NCBI GenBank assembly: GCA_038503035.1
Contig: JAVSML010025230.1
Location: 124,001 to 188,000 of the forward strand
Length of the DNA stretch: 64,000 nucleotides
Direction of reading: 5' to 3'
Origin: Crocodylus rhombifer
Lineage: Eukaryota > Chordata > Crocodylia > Crocodylidae
The notes under the pieces were generated by a model that was not told the origin of the DNA, ran no database searches, and worked only from the letters and a program-made list of their open reading frames with translations. A program made the translations under genes and the position numbers. Of this stretch, positions 34,459 through 47,187 are shown piece by piece; the first letter of the stretch is position 1; each line of letters opens with the position of its first letter.

Positions 34459-35057
34459 GGTGTGTCTACACATACATTTTATTGTGTACTACCTTATTTT
34501 ACTGAGCATTAAAGCATCACGAAAAAACGCGCAATTACACTAATGTGCAGTGAGGTAAGTGATGCTTAACGCACAGTAGACCAAGTAACATGTGCATTTG
34601 TTACCATTCTTTAAGGAAACCTAGTATGCATGTCTTTAGTACCTTACATTGGAGTGTGCCTATATACGAGCATGGAGGCTGCTCTAGTGCGCTGGACTTA
34701 CAGTGCGTTGGAGCAGACTTGATTAATTGAGTCTGCTGGAATGTGGCAATTTCTGCACTCCTGAAGCCTCCTGTATCATGTGTATCTACATGTCCCTGAA
34801 CTTAAAAATGGTGGCAAGAGCACTTGAACTAAAGCTTTTAAAAAAAGCTTTAGTACAAGCACCCACACCACCTTTTTTAAGTGTGGGGATGCTGAAACAT
34901 GAGATACAGCAACACTTTAATTAGAATGACTGTTGGAGCCGCTTCAATTAAAGCACTCCCCGCTACCCCCAACCCCAGAGCACGTGTAAAAGTGCCCAGA
35001 GGTACTAAATTTAAATGCACATTAGAAAAAGCACCTTAATCCATGTGTAGACACACC
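34459..35057 (+). mobile_element. MITE, 599 bp, with TA target duplication
   Basis: The terminal inverted repeat GGTGTGTCTACACAT is perfect over 15 bp at both ends (34459-34473 and 35043-35057), and both ends are flanked by TA. The interior is palindromic around 34825-34858 (AAAGCTTT core). TA flanks suggest Tc1/mariner-like mobilisation, but a 2-bp match is weak evidence. Crocodilian genomes carry an abundant MITE-like family reported as Chompy; whether this belongs to it is not shown here. Confidence 0.78.
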
Positions 35058-35569
35058 TAGTATCCTGCAATTATTTCTGTGGTTTTTCATACCATCTTTT
35101 TTATATTTATAATTCTTTAATGTTCCAAGAGAACGCAAGACAAAATTCTTATAAGACACCCTTATTAATGTGCAAATAAAGTTTTAAACCTTTTTAAGTT
35201 AGTCTTGGAGTTGGTATTAATGACATGAGGGGAAAAAAAAAAAAATCAACAAACTCCATTTTATGGCATATAAGTGACTGTAGTAGCTGAGGGCATTATT
35301 CTAATTGCTAGAAGTTAATTCTTCCAAAAATAAGTATTACTAAAGATGAAAACTTGTCATCAAAAAGTTATATACAAATATATATTTTAAAAAAGGAGAA
35401 AGAAAAAAAATCAAATGACTTGTGAGTTGTTCTTTTATAACCCACTATGTCAGATTCCATACAATCAAGATACTATCTACAAAACTTTTCATAATTTTAA
35501 ATTTAAAATTGTTTAGAACTAATTTGAAGAATTCTGTAACATCAGACTGTGGATGCCTGAGTAGTTTAG
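35058..35569. other. AT-rich non-coding DNA, no gene seen
   Basis: Nothing recognised. Confidence 0.5.
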
Positions 35570-35910
35570 CTTACAGGGCACTTTTAGAAGTGCTCCAGGA
35601 TTGTGAGGGGAGGTGCTTTAATTAGAACAGCTCCAAGAGCCACAGCATCTTGTGTATCAAGGTCCCCATGCTTAAAAACGGCAGCAGGGGCATTTGAACT
35701 AAAACTCATGCAATGAGCTTTAGTTCAAGCACTACCACCACCATTTTTAAGCTCAAGAACACTGCTACACGAGACTCCGGAAGCACTGCTGGACTGAGGT
35801 AATTGCTACACTCCAGCAGACTCCATTAATTGAGTCTGCTCCAAGGTGCTATAATTACAGTGCATTGAAACAGCCTCCACGCTCATGTACTGGCACCCAC
35901 AGAGTCTCCA
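35570..35910 (-). mobile_element. Second copy of the 34459 MITE family, inverted, ends missing
   Basis: Phrases from the element at 34459-35057 recur here in reverse complement and in order: 'gcctccacgctcatgta', 'ctccattaattgagtctgct', 'gctttagttcaagcac' and 'ggtgctttaattagaa'. The TIR-bearing ends are absent, so this copy is truncated. The two copies lie about 500 bp apart in opposite orientation. Confidence 0.72.
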
Positions 35911-36847
35911 ATTAATACAAAATTTAAAAAAATAGTATTTCTAAGTTAAAAGAACTTTATTTCCAATACCACAAATCTCAATAATGCCTCATGTTCTTTA
36001 CTTCAAGAGATAAGTATCTTTCGTAGCTGACTTGCCTGCCTCAATTACAGTTTATCTTAAAATCATGCAAACTTCCTGAGACAAGAAGAAACAAGGAATA
36101 ACACATAATAAATAGACCTTTTGTTTAAAACAAACACTTACCATTCTGAAAAGAGAAGAAAGGAAATTGGGTCAGATGAGAAGATTAAAAGGAATTTCTG
36201 TGGGGGAACATATTTAAAAATATCCTGAAATGATAGTTGCATCATCTTGTCACTCGCTTTTCAACAAGAATATAGGCTAACATTTCCCTACCTGGCTTTT
36301 TTATCGTTAGACATTTTAAAAAGTGACTACATTCAAAAGGGCTTAGAGTAGGTATTGAATGCACCTATGTAAGCACCCAGTTTTGTAAATTTTGGTTATT
36401 CCATCTGATGCAAAAAAAATGTATATTGGCCCAAAAGTGAATCAATACTGCTGATTCAGTTTGGCAGTTCTTTCTTGTTAGCTTCTTGCAAGATATAGGA
36501 GAGGTCAGAGTGTCTTTGAGACAGAGGAAACTAGCATTTTAAGACAGAGTATGCCCTGCATAGAAAACAAAGAGAAAAAGCTTAGGGAGAAACTTAGTTT
36601 GAAACTTCTGTTTTCTGAATTGCATTAAAAACTCAAGGAGGGAATCAGTTTAGACCATACATAAACATGATGCAAATATATTCACTTGAAGCAGGTTGGA
36701 AATTTCATGCAGTTAGAATACTGATATTCCTCCAGCATGTTAAACGTAGTCTGGCAACTTTGCAAAGACTTTCTCCAGTAAGACTAAGCAACTGCTTAAA
36801 GTAAAATCCATCCGATGTTCATATTTAAAACTTAAAGATCTTGCATG
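35911..36847. other. AT-rich non-coding DNA, no gene seen
   Basis: Nothing recognised. The stretch ends at the target duplication of the solo LTR. Confidence 0.5.
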
Positions 36848-36852
36848 CAATG

Positions 36853-37785
36853 TGTGAGGGAGTGAAGGAGTGAGCAGGCTCCGAGGCTTCCTACCCCGGC
36901 GCAACTGCGCTAGGTCCCCGCACTCAATCCCGGAATGCGGGGCGCAAACTAACCTTCTCCAGGTGCACGGGAGAAGGCGGGGCCCGGACGGCAAGGGCCA
37001 ACATAAAGGAGACACCGGCGCCTGGACAGCAGGCGGCGGAACCGGAAGAGTCCGGCGGGGAAGCGGACACCGGTGGGAGCACGCTCAGGTGGAGGCGCCC
37101 CATCCTGAAGCGTGGCCAGACTTTCTGGCACAAGGGTAAGCCCCTGCGGGGTTTTGTGAACCCAGGCAACCAGCCCAGCGAGGCCGCGGAGGGTAGGAAA
37201 CCGCCAGGAGCGGCTGGTCCCTGGTAGGCCCGGCTACCGTATAGACTATAATAGAAGGGCAAGCACGGACTGTGAGATTGCCACTCCATTAGTAAAGGAC
37301 CAAGGGGTTGCAAGGAGCCCTAGAGGCAGGGGTACTGAAGAACTCCTTGGGAGTTAGAAAAGGGGTTTCAACACCACGGCGCGCAGGGAAAGAGCGGAGA
37401 ACGTCCAAGGAGGATCGAGGCGGGCTCCAAGCTCTGAAGAATCCCTGGCTGTACCTGTTTGTGTTGACTCTTTGGTGGTTTTCCTTTTTTGGACTAATTC
37501 AAGAGATACCTTGTTAGGTGGCCGACCTAGATAGGCAGCCACCACCTGGAGGACCGGGCGAGGGTGTAAGGGCGGCGGAGCCCTCATCGATGTGGGACCT
37601 TGAGAGTCAAGGAGTCCCACTTTTGGACTGGCACATGCCAGACAGATAACACTGAACCGGATTACAATCAAAGTCGTGGCAGGTGAACCGGACGCGTGCA
37701 GCCCTCAGGTGAGCGACCCTTAGCTACTGGGAAGAGTCCCGACGCAGGAGGCAGAGGGTATGGCGAAGTCGTGCCCTCCTCCACA
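36853..37785. mobile_element. Solo LTR (retrovirus-like or Ty3-like), 933 bp, CpG-rich
   Basis: The block begins TGTGAGGGA and ends TCCTCCACA, so it has TG...CA termini with a short imperfect inverted repeat. It is flanked on both sides by the identical 5-bp sequence CAATG (36848-36852 and 37786-37790). These are the marks of an integrated LTR element reduced to one LTR by recombination. There is no gag, pol or env coding next to it. Base composition changes abruptly at both ends, and CpG sites are dense, especially at 36880-37130, which suggests either a fairly recent insertion or lack of methylation. The strand and family are undetermined. It could also act as an alternative promoter, which the sequence alone cannot show. 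Confidence 0.8.
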
Positions 37786-37790
37786 CAATG

Positions 37791-40589
37791 GAAGTTGCTT
37801 CTTTTCCTCCCATAGGAGTAATTTTGTATTTTGAGAAGAGAAGGAGAAATGTATCAAAGGGCTTTGCAGAACTGGTAAATGAGGCTGCCTGCCTGATACG
37901 CAGGGAAAATAAAAATCGGGAAATATTTTTATTAATACAATTTGTCAACAGTGATATAATTAAATCCCACTCTCCGCAGACACCAGTGACTAATCATCTT
38001 ATACCCTGTCCACAGGGAAGAGGGCAGGGGAATGCAGGATGCCATATCACAAATGTGTGTATAAAGTAACAGAGGGTATCGTCTACACTCGGCATATGAA
38101 AGACAATAACATGAAGTTAAGACAATAACAAGACATTATAAGAAAAAAATTAGAAATCTCAAAGATGCTACTTCATTGATGACATGAGTAAAGCACACCC
38201 TTAATGAGTTTTTTAAAAGTGCTCTGTTGAATAGGTTTGACTTGAATGCATGTTGTCATGAGCTCAAACACTGACCCAGGTCTTTACTGTACAAAAATCA
38301 TCCTTAAAAAAAGGGGGGAGAGCAGAGTGGAGTTGAACACAGCCTTTAAAGTTAATATTATAGCATTTTTTTTTAATTTTAAAAACGTTTTGGGGAAAAA
38401 GCATCTAACTCATTGAACCTCATTGTCTGAAAAACAAAAAAGGCAAAATGACAAGAACATACTGACATCTGCTGGCATTTTATAAACACATTGCATTAGA
38501 GATAAGGGTTTAATACAGTTAGTATGTTTTTTTATAGTCTCATGTCATAACTGGCAGCCAGGATTCAGCAAATTAATGCTGACCATTATGTTAACTTGGA
38601 TATAATGAAGAAAAAGAAAGACTGATGGCTTGCAAAACCCTGGTGTGTATGCCATTGCTGCAGACAGTCTGCATAATTATATGTATTTTCCCCTATATGG
38701 GATCTCTAGGATATTACAGAGAATTATATTTGTCTGGTCTCTGTAAAAATGGTCTGTGGTGAAGTAGAGATTCTAAACATTCTTTCCTTAATTTTCTATA
38801 CCAGACAATGGCCAACATTATCCAATTTTGGCTCTGAGAATTCACCCTCTAATCCCCACCAAGGCAAAACTTACAGGGAGACGTACTGTTTCACAGCACT
38901 AAATAGCCATTTAAAATGTCCATATATACAAGTGTGCCTACTGAAGGATAGGGCTCTGCATGTGTGCGCTACATATAGTGAATATTACATACACAGCACT
39001 TTACAAAATATTAAAGGAACAGATTCTCCCAACATCCATCAGATAAGTTACCATAGGTATACGAGTTTACATCAAATGAGGATCTGATCCATAATACTTG
39101 CCGCAAACATCTACAACATTATTTCAAATTTTAAATGTGCAAGAGTTAGAAACAAAAGTTATTGGACCTACAGAAACTGTAATATAGGCCCTATCTGAAT
39201 AGGTATTTTTTTATGTACTTCTAAATTTACTGGTTAGAATGTGTGCTATACATTCACTTTATGCTTGCTATGGGAATCATAACTTAAGATTTCTTGACTT
39301 GCGTGTATTTTAATGAAAAGCTATGGTTGAGAATTTAAACACAAAATGGCAGAAATTCAAAATTATGATTCATGCTAAGCTCACAGCTCAGCTGCATCCA
39401 GCATATATACTAGGACGTTAATTTAACAGTAGATATAGTACAAAAGATTATGCATGCACAGAGGCAAAGTTGTGCATGGGGGAAAGCATAGCTACAGTTC
39501 CTAATTATTGAGCATGTACGAATCAACTGTAATATATAAAGATGCATTAATGTTGCATCATCTCAATTGATTTTTTCCCTCAAATAAAAGGGATTTTTTT
39601 AAAAAATAGAAGACCGAATGTTGTACTGTTTAAAAGCCAGTACAAGTTTAGATATGAGACTTGTTTTAATCAATATGGAAAATGGGTTCAACCAGTCCTC
39701 TGTATCACCCATCATCATCATTAGTCCATGAGTAAACAGTATTATTTTTCAGGGGAACATGCAAGAAACCTTGTAGCAGACGGTTACAAAAATAGCCTTC
39801 ACATATTGAAAATCTCTTCCTGAATCCCTATTAATTATTGGTTGGTTTGTGCCCTTAAATCTGAGCTTTAATAAAATTATTTTTCGTATTTCCTGTAAAA
39901 CTTCAAATGCTTTTAATGCATAGAAATGTCTAATTTTTAAATAATAATAATATACTTTTGGCCTGAGTGATACCTTTTGACAAACAGTTTCACTAGCTTT
40001 ACACTATAAAAATAATAATTCAGTTCATCAGTTATGATGTCACTTAACAGACGGCCGTTCTTGAATTATATCAGAGAGTAAATAAGGGTACCTATTTTTT
40101 TCTACTTGGACTTTCAAATAACAACTTGAGTTACAATTCAGTAATGGGCATGGGAATGCTTAGGGAGGTTTTGTTGGTTTGTATGTTTTGTTTTCTTCCA
40201 TTCTATTCTATTCAGAGGGCTGTGGCAAAATGATGTACAATCTTCTGAACAAGGCAGAGTTTTTCATCCAAGATACTTTTTACTTTTTCTTTTAGTGATC
40301 CAAGTAGAAGGACAGTTCCTAATTAAGGTACACCAATACCAAAATGGTTCACAACAAGCAGGAGAGCAGAAGCCTGCATGAGCAATGCAAGGGCCCCAGC
40401 TCCGTAATAACAGCTCTTCTGAGTGCAGCTGACACTGAAGTTCCAATATTGTACCTCCAAGCTCTTGTCACTAATGAGCTTGTAGTAACAATATCAATAC
40501 TTAGCACTTTTTGACTGCCACTTCTTGAAGCCCATCTGTCTTCATATACTAATCTGCATCTGTATTTATTAGACAGATTTTATTTTTAA
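37791..40589. other. AT-rich non-coding DNA, no gene seen
   Basis: ORFs of 93 codons (37788-38069) and 112 codons (38749-39087) on the plus strand have no recognisable domain. Nothing else is recognised. Confidence 0.5.
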
Positions 40590-40775
40590 AACATCTGAAA
40601 ATATATACAGCAACATTCCTTAAGATACTCTACAAATGTTAATTAACTTCACAACACATTAGAGAGGTAGATAAATATTTTCATTTACACATGGAGAAAC
40701 AGAGAAGCAAAAAAAAAAAAAAAAAACAGCAGAAGCCAGCTCTTCTGGCTCCCAGTAATATGCCTTTCCCACACA
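40590..40775 (-). mobile_element. MIR SINE relic
   Basis: On the plus strand the text runs 'aacttcacaacac', 'agagaggtagataaatatt', 'ttcatttacacatggagaaacagagaag' and then 'gctcttctggctcccag', matching the reverse complement of the MIR consensus in order. A poly-A stretch interrupts it. Confidence 0.7.
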
Positions 40776-42060
40776 ACTAACTTTCCTTCCTTCCACTTAG
40801 GAGACGTACAGTACCAACTACAGGAAGACTAGGTCCTAAAGCAAAGCAGGGGATGGTACACAGTTCTACAATGCCAAATAAATACTGGTCCACAGAAAAG
40901 GGCATAAAGAAAGACAGAGAACAGTGGTCATCAGCCCCTGCACACAGCAGATGGCATCAGCAGAACAGGAAGCCAAAAATCAGCAAGTAAATTATCAGAG
41001 ACAGTCATGGGAACTGAAGATACACACTATGCTATGGAATCGCACAGCATTACCCAACTTGCCTGCTCAACTCAGAGCCAACATGTAAACAGATTTCAGG
41101 GGTTTCCATGCAGTCTTCCTGGATGATGCCTTTGCAGATGCTAACCATTCCTAGATGTAATGGCACTGCACTCTGAACACACAACATCTCTCATTGTTTG
41201 AGCACCATGTGTAAAAAGATAATCTATACCAAAATGTTAAGTTGCAACAGATAGGGATGCACTTGTCATTTCCACACTTGTTTTTAGTTCTGGTAAATTA
41301 TTTCACTTCTGACATAAAATATCTATATTTGTATCTGCAAAATGATTCAAGAAATGTAAAGGATATTCTCTTCAGAATAATATTTGTAATTTGTAATTCA
41401 TGCACCTTGCAAAATACTGTACACTTATATGAACTAGCTTACAACAACTATATGTCTAAGTGCATGGTTTAGTCCACCTGGCTCTCTAGCTCTGTTTTAC
41501 CACCATCCAGACTTCTCCTGTCCTCACTGCCCATACACCACACCTAATAACTGCGATTACCACTCCATAATTCCTACTGTCTTTACATACAGAGCCCAAA
41601 TCCTACTAGTCTTTAAAAGTTAAGTGTACTCCTGAAATCCACTAATTCCAACAGCCAGCCTTCTACCAAAGACAGATCCAAAAGGACCACTTTTGTAAAC
41701 CAATAAAATTATTCCTTAAGCTGACAGATGTCCATTTTGCCTCCTCCCCACCCACCCCTCTGCCCCCAACTTTATCCACTGACCCAGACATTTCCCAGAG
41801 TAGAATGTGGGGGGGTCCATGGAAAGTACATGCACACCAGGCTTTGGGATTGAGAGATTAAGGAGCACCAAGTAAAAGTTTTGCCCATAGCAGTGCAGAT
41901 TTCTACAAGCAAGATGAACCTTGATTTTGTACTCTCACCAGAGAACTGCTTCAACTTGTAATAGAAGCACTCAGCAATGGTGCAGGATAGATGCAGAGGA
42001 ACAGAATTAAAATAAACCTCATTCTTCAGTTTATTTTTTTCTGATTAATTTTAATGAGGG
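40776..42060. other. Non-coding DNA, no gene seen
   Basis: Nothing recognised. Confidence 0.5.
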
Positions 42061-42090
42061 CAGGAACAGACATTACACTATAAGTGCTCA

Positions 42091-42167
42091 AAAACTGGTC
42101 TATACCCATAACAGAACAAATGTTTGCGACGCAAAACTCGTTTATACCCGTAACAGAACAGAAATGT
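42091..42167 (+). repeat. Two-copy direct repeat, about 42-bp period
   Basis: AAAACTGGTCTATACCC..AACAGAACAAATGT (42091-42123) is repeated with few changes at 42133-42167. It lies just inside sequence resembling MITE ends ('aggaacagacattacac' at 42062). Confidence 0.65.
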
Positions 42168-42852
42168 AGCACCACAGACTTGTTTAAAAGTGGTGGAACC
42201 GAGTCTAAGATCCCTGCCATCTCCTCCCAAAGTTTAGCTACCCTATGCCACTTACAGAAAACTGAATAATTTAGATCGATTCTACCACAGGATTTTTCAG
42301 TGTCTGTACCTCGCTCAAGAGAAAACCAAGCCAGCATCTACCTGAGCTGTGTCTAGTGCTAACTTGAGCTACTTTTCAACCTTCTCAAGTAAAACTGACA
42401 TAGGAACCAAATGGACAACCTACATGCCTCCTGTAGTAGGGAATAACATGTCTAAACATCATTTAAAACAACTTTTTTGAAGTTCAGGGCCTTTTTTTTT
42501 TTAATCCTTTTCAGCACCAACCAAACAACTTGCACTACCTACATCTAATGGGAGATTAAGCTGCTATAAATCTGAAATTCCTTTGGCCTGGCCCATAAAA
42601 TAATAGGAAACAAACATTAAATATAAAAGAGAACCCCCACAAAAAATAGCAGCTAATCCTCAGCATTTGGAACAAAATTGTGACTAAAGCAGTTTTGAAA
42701 ACACTATAGTAGTCATTTTTACCATGGAAACAGCTGTGTAACACTCAACTGAAATTCTTTTTGACCAATAATCACCTTACCATACTAAAACACACATTTT
42801 CTAACGGTGGGGCAGAAGTATTTTAACTTAGGCAACTGAAATAAAATACTCA
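42168..42852. other. Non-coding DNA, no gene seen
   Basis: Possible continuation of a degraded MITE to about 42460. No gene. Confidence 0.4.
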
Positions 42853-43300
42853 GGCCGCAAGCAGACATTACAATTAAGATATGATTAACCAGATGATCAT
42901 GTCTTAATTAGTAAGCCGGCCTCACTTTCATGCAATTAACGGTGCAACAAAACATGGAATAATCCACAAAGTTATTACACAAAATATGTGTAATAACTTT
43001 GTGCCTGGTTTCCATCGCACCTGAAATTGAACGCATAGCCAGCACCCTTCAGGTGATCAGTGGTCCCATCTATGCAACAGCACCAGGGCTCTGGTGCACT
43101 CCAGAGACTAAGCACCAGACAGCTGATCAGCGCTCCTAGCTGCAGAAGGCCTCTGCTCCAAAGAACTCTCTTATGACTGGGAGCACCAGTCAGCATATTC
43201 CAGCTCCCCTTGCACAGGGGGTGGTTGGGATCTGATCCCTGATCTGACAACTGGCCTTCTGCCATGCATATGACATGCCCCCATTGTACTTTTAATTGAA
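42853..43300. repeat. Probable degraded MITE with a perfect 15-bp hairpin
   Basis: It begins with the MITE-like text 'ccgcaagcagacattac'. A perfect stem ACAAAGTTATTACAC (42966-42980) pairs with 42988-43002 around a 7-nt loop, and weaker complementarity extends outward on both sides. The right terminus was not found. Confidence 0.45.
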
Positions 43301-43819
43301 CACCTATCAGTGGCATCATTTACAGATAAGAGTAACACTCCAACAGTATTAAAATAGGTGCACATTTGACAATGCCTCACCAATAGTCTTAAATAGTTTG
43401 TTACATTTCTACAGGATTAGCATCATGTCCTTACAGGGATAAAGTAGAGAATTTATGAATTAAACATTTAACTCACATGCTCCTTAGCTTTGCTTTGCTA
43501 CCATGCTTTACTTTTCACCCACCAGTGATTCTAAGTGCTGAAATATACTCTATTAAAGCTTATGACTAGGCTACTGGAAGAATAGTAGGCTATACCAATA
43601 GTATGTGTGCCATCATTTCACTATGGTTGATGACTTAATTAGTAACCCATAAACAACTAAAAAGTTATTTTTACATGAGAAACCAAAAAAAAGCACAGAT
43701 AAATTCTATTCCTTCCATTTCAGTCAGTTGCAAAATAATCATTGTGCATGTCTAAATGAGACATTTACTATGGAGTAGACCAGTTAGCTCTGCAATAAAT
43801 ATCTAAGTCTTTATTTGTG
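43301..43819. other. AT-rich non-coding DNA, no gene seen
   Basis: Nothing recognised. Confidence 0.5.
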
Positions 43820-44190
43820 CAGAGCTATTAGGCTGGAGTAAACTAAAACTCCACAGCAAAGTAGTACTTGTAAATTCAAGTAGTATCCTGCTGTGGAGTT
43901 TTTTACTTTTCATCAGTGCATGTGTAGACATGGCTAGCTAGGGCACGAGGGTGCTTCAGTGCAGGGGCTACCTGACAGCTAGGCCCAGCCAGCCCCTCCA
44001 CAGCATGCTGAACTTGGTTGGAGCAGCCCCAGGCCGGCAGTCTGACCCCCTGGGTTCTCTGCCAGCCACAGCTACTCTGACCTAGCTCAGTGTGCTACAT
44101 GTGTACAGCACACCGGGAGCAATGAACTCTGGCATGATAAACACCAGAGTTTACTTCATCCCATTAATATGTGCATGTAGACACACCCAT
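43820..44190. repeat. Composite MITE-like sequence with hairpins
   Basis: Two right-hand ends of the 'gtgtagaca' / 'gtagacacaccc' type occur in the same orientation (43918-43932 and 44171-44187). Each is preceded by a hairpin (AAACTCCACAGCA near 43850 with GCTGTGGAGTTT near 43891; AACTCTGG near 44127 with CCAGAGTT near 44143). Two related elements, one truncated, probably lie side by side. Confidence 0.45.
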
Positions 44191-44604
44191 TGACTTCAAT
44201 GGGAAGTCACTTGTTTCCACCGTCTCCTTGAAGAATAAGTATATTTCTCCTTAGAAATTTGGATTATTACACTTTAAAATATAATGTCTAGAATTTATTG
44301 TGAAAGTAGATCTTCCTATGGCAGATGCATAAAGTAGTACTAATCACCTGTTGCTATCATTCATCCCTTTTAAAAGGGGAGAGACCACTACTACATTGTT
44401 TGCTGTTATAAAGTATAAGCCAAACACCCATTTATGCTTTGTCTCAAAGTTAGCAAGAATCATGCTTTGTGATTCTTTGTTTGGTTTCATTTCTTGGTTT
44501 TACATAAACTATCTCATAAATACAAGTTGGAAAATGCACCAAGCACACTAGAATTTCGCCTATGACAAGCTAATCATAACTTAAAACTCCCTAATGGATA
44601 TTGT
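44191..44604. other. AT-rich non-coding DNA, no gene seen
   Basis: Nothing recognised. Confidence 0.5.
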
Positions 44605-44872
44605 GCGTGTCTACACGTGCCCCTCTGAAGGCACTGTTACTGCACCATCATTTAGTACTTCCTCTTGGAAGTATTAAATGACAACACAGTAACAGCTTGT
44701 ACTGCACTGTACAGGTGGTATATGGTTATTTTTAGCTGCCATGTCATCATAGTGACCTGCTATGCTGAGGGAGTGCATCACTACAGCGACTTAGCTGTGG
44801 CATCACAATTTTTGCTCACAGACGCTGCCGTAGCACATTGCTACGGTGACGTAACGTCACGTGTAGACATGC
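44605..44872. mobile_element. Short MITE with internal hairpin, 268 bp
   Basis: The ends are inverted repeats GCGTGTCTACACGTG (44605) and CACGTGTAGACATGC (to 44872), 14 of 15 matching. They share the GTGTCTACAC core with the 34459 element. Inside, CATTTAGTACTTCC near 44648 pairs with GGAAGTATTAAATG near 44667. No target duplication is visible. Confidence 0.62.
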
Positions 44873-47179
44873 TGACTGTGAAACAAAGCTTTTGTCTCAG
44901 TCCAGTTCATAGCAATGGCTGAGATAATGTGTCAGCAATGGGGCAGTTAGGGATCTAATTTGCAAGTTACATAAGAAGCTGTAAATACAAGTTGATCATG
45001 GAGACAACACCACTAAATTCATTTCAAAAGATGGTCCCTAGAATTCTCAGTTAAGGTCAGTACAGACACTTCTAACAGTGCGTCCCACTAGCCTGTACAG
45101 CAGCATGAAAGCTTCAGGTTTACATGTTAGAGATGTGGGGATTTTGTACTGTTGTGTTTTTACTTTTAACTGGCTATTTTTATTCAGGTAGGATTTGCTG
45201 CTGTTAAGTATGTATTGACACGTGCCGCCTCTTAACAACTACACAATTGTGTAATGTGTAGATTTCCTAGTGAATACTGCTTGGTTGCTCCCAGATAAAA
45301 TCCTCCTTATATTTATTTATTTCCAGATTATAGGAAATACATATAAGATAAAGGGAATAAATAAATAGTATACAGGTAACAACAATTTGCACAAAAACAA
45401 GCGTGACAGTAATGTTAAGCAATGATGCACTGAGGTCTCTTCCAATGTAAAGATTCTACCATGTGTATTAAGAATGCTGATTCAGTGTTCCTTCAACATT
45501 CCCATCCAAATCTATCAGTTCTAATAAACAAGCTAAATTATGGCTTCAAGTCAGATTTCATGCATAAAGCACTTGGCAGGATTTACTCTGCAGGCATTAG
45601 TCTTCCCTTGCATTTCTTCACCCCATCCTCCCTCTCCATTATATCTTCCATTGTATTAGTTCTCCTGTAGTACAGCATGTTACATCTATGTTAAAGAGAG
45701 TCTAGGAGCCATATTCAAAGCCTGCTGTATTTTTGTAATTGTAGCACAAAAATTCTTTTATATGTCAAATTACTGAAAGGCCTCATGCTGACCTTTTCTC
45801 CCCACTTTTGCTCGACAACAGTTTTAGCGCAGCTAAACAGCTAGACACCTACAGTACTAACAAAAAATAAAACAATTAATTGCTATTCTTACCTCAGAAG
45901 CTCCAGAGCCAACAGTGAGGAACAAATAGGAAAATCAGAGGTAGAAAAGGGCCACATTTAGGAAACATATATGCCACATGCACTATCATGCTGATATGGC
46001 ATATCCACAAAAAATCTACTGTGTGTTGCTCAGTACAGAAATTCCATTTTGAAGTAATGGCTACTCACAAATGGACTACAGAGCAATCCAAGACAGTGTT
46101 AACATTTCTGCATTTCTCAAAAAAGAAAAAGGCATTTTGGGGGGGAAATAGAATTGGAAAACCTTTCATTTCTGTTTACTATGATGTGCATAACTGACAT
46201 GTCATCCATAATAACCACATGGTTGAATTGAATAATAGAGGTTTTATCATGAAAATAGACTACTTATCTGACTTTTGAGGACAATGAGACAACACAATTG
46301 TCTCCCTGGAGCAAAAGAGGTATGTGTGTTAAAAAGTAATGGTAAAAACTGCAATACTAGATGCATCTCCCTGTTTATTTTAATATTAGTCATCATTTTA
46401 TTGTGTGCCACTAATCTATTGCTCTGTATCATGTGCCTATCTTGTTCCTAAATTAAGAATTAGCCAAAGTATATTTTGATTAAAAACTATTACAGAAAAA
46501 GTGTGCCATCCTGCAGAATAACTATTTTAACAATAGGAATAATGGGGGGTGGGGAAGGAAGGGGCAGTCATTGGGTGGGTGTGTTTTAATCAGAATCAGT
46601 CAATAGTAAACCTGGTACTCACTGTAGTTAAGATTATATGAGTGATTGTGATGATCTTGGTATATTTTTAAATTATCTCTACGAAGAGCTTCCTGAAATC
46701 CTATATAATTTCTTCAGGACACCAATCTTCTAAAAATACATAGATAGCAAAATAACCCTGAAAAAAAATAAGGCCCGAGTTTCCAAAGCATTTAGCTTCC
46801 TAGATTTTAAGATACATACCTAGCAGCATTTACAAAATGCCTACACTGATGTCAGTGGAAGTAGATTTTCAAAAGAATTTAGGCATTTCCTTTTAAGGTG
46901 CCTACCTGCACATACATCTCCTTTGAGCTAATAAAAAGAGAGGAGGAAAAATACTAGTATATGGACTAAATACCATAGAGAATGAACTAACTTTAACTTA
47001 ACACATAGCAATAAAAGAAAACAAATGAAATTACAAAAGTATTTTGTTACTGAAATAAGTTTTGCTCACAAACCCTATATCAAGAAGACATTTGTCGAGT
47101 TTAGATAAATAATAACAAACATAGCTGTGTTAATGCCAACAGGTATGTTCAGAGAAGGGTTGATTTCTTAGGTGGCTTA
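44873..47179. other. AT-rich non-coding DNA, no gene seen
   Basis: No gene is recognised. About 46770-46920 resembles a common degraded reptile interspersed repeat ('aaatgcctacactgatgtcagtgg'), which I cannot name. Confidence 0.45.
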
Positions 47180-47187
47180 CTGAAAGT

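Noticed and set aside
36853..37785. Second CpG-island promoter
   Set aside because: The exact TG...CA ends and CAATG flanks explain the block better as a solo LTR, although promoter activity of the LTR is not excluded.
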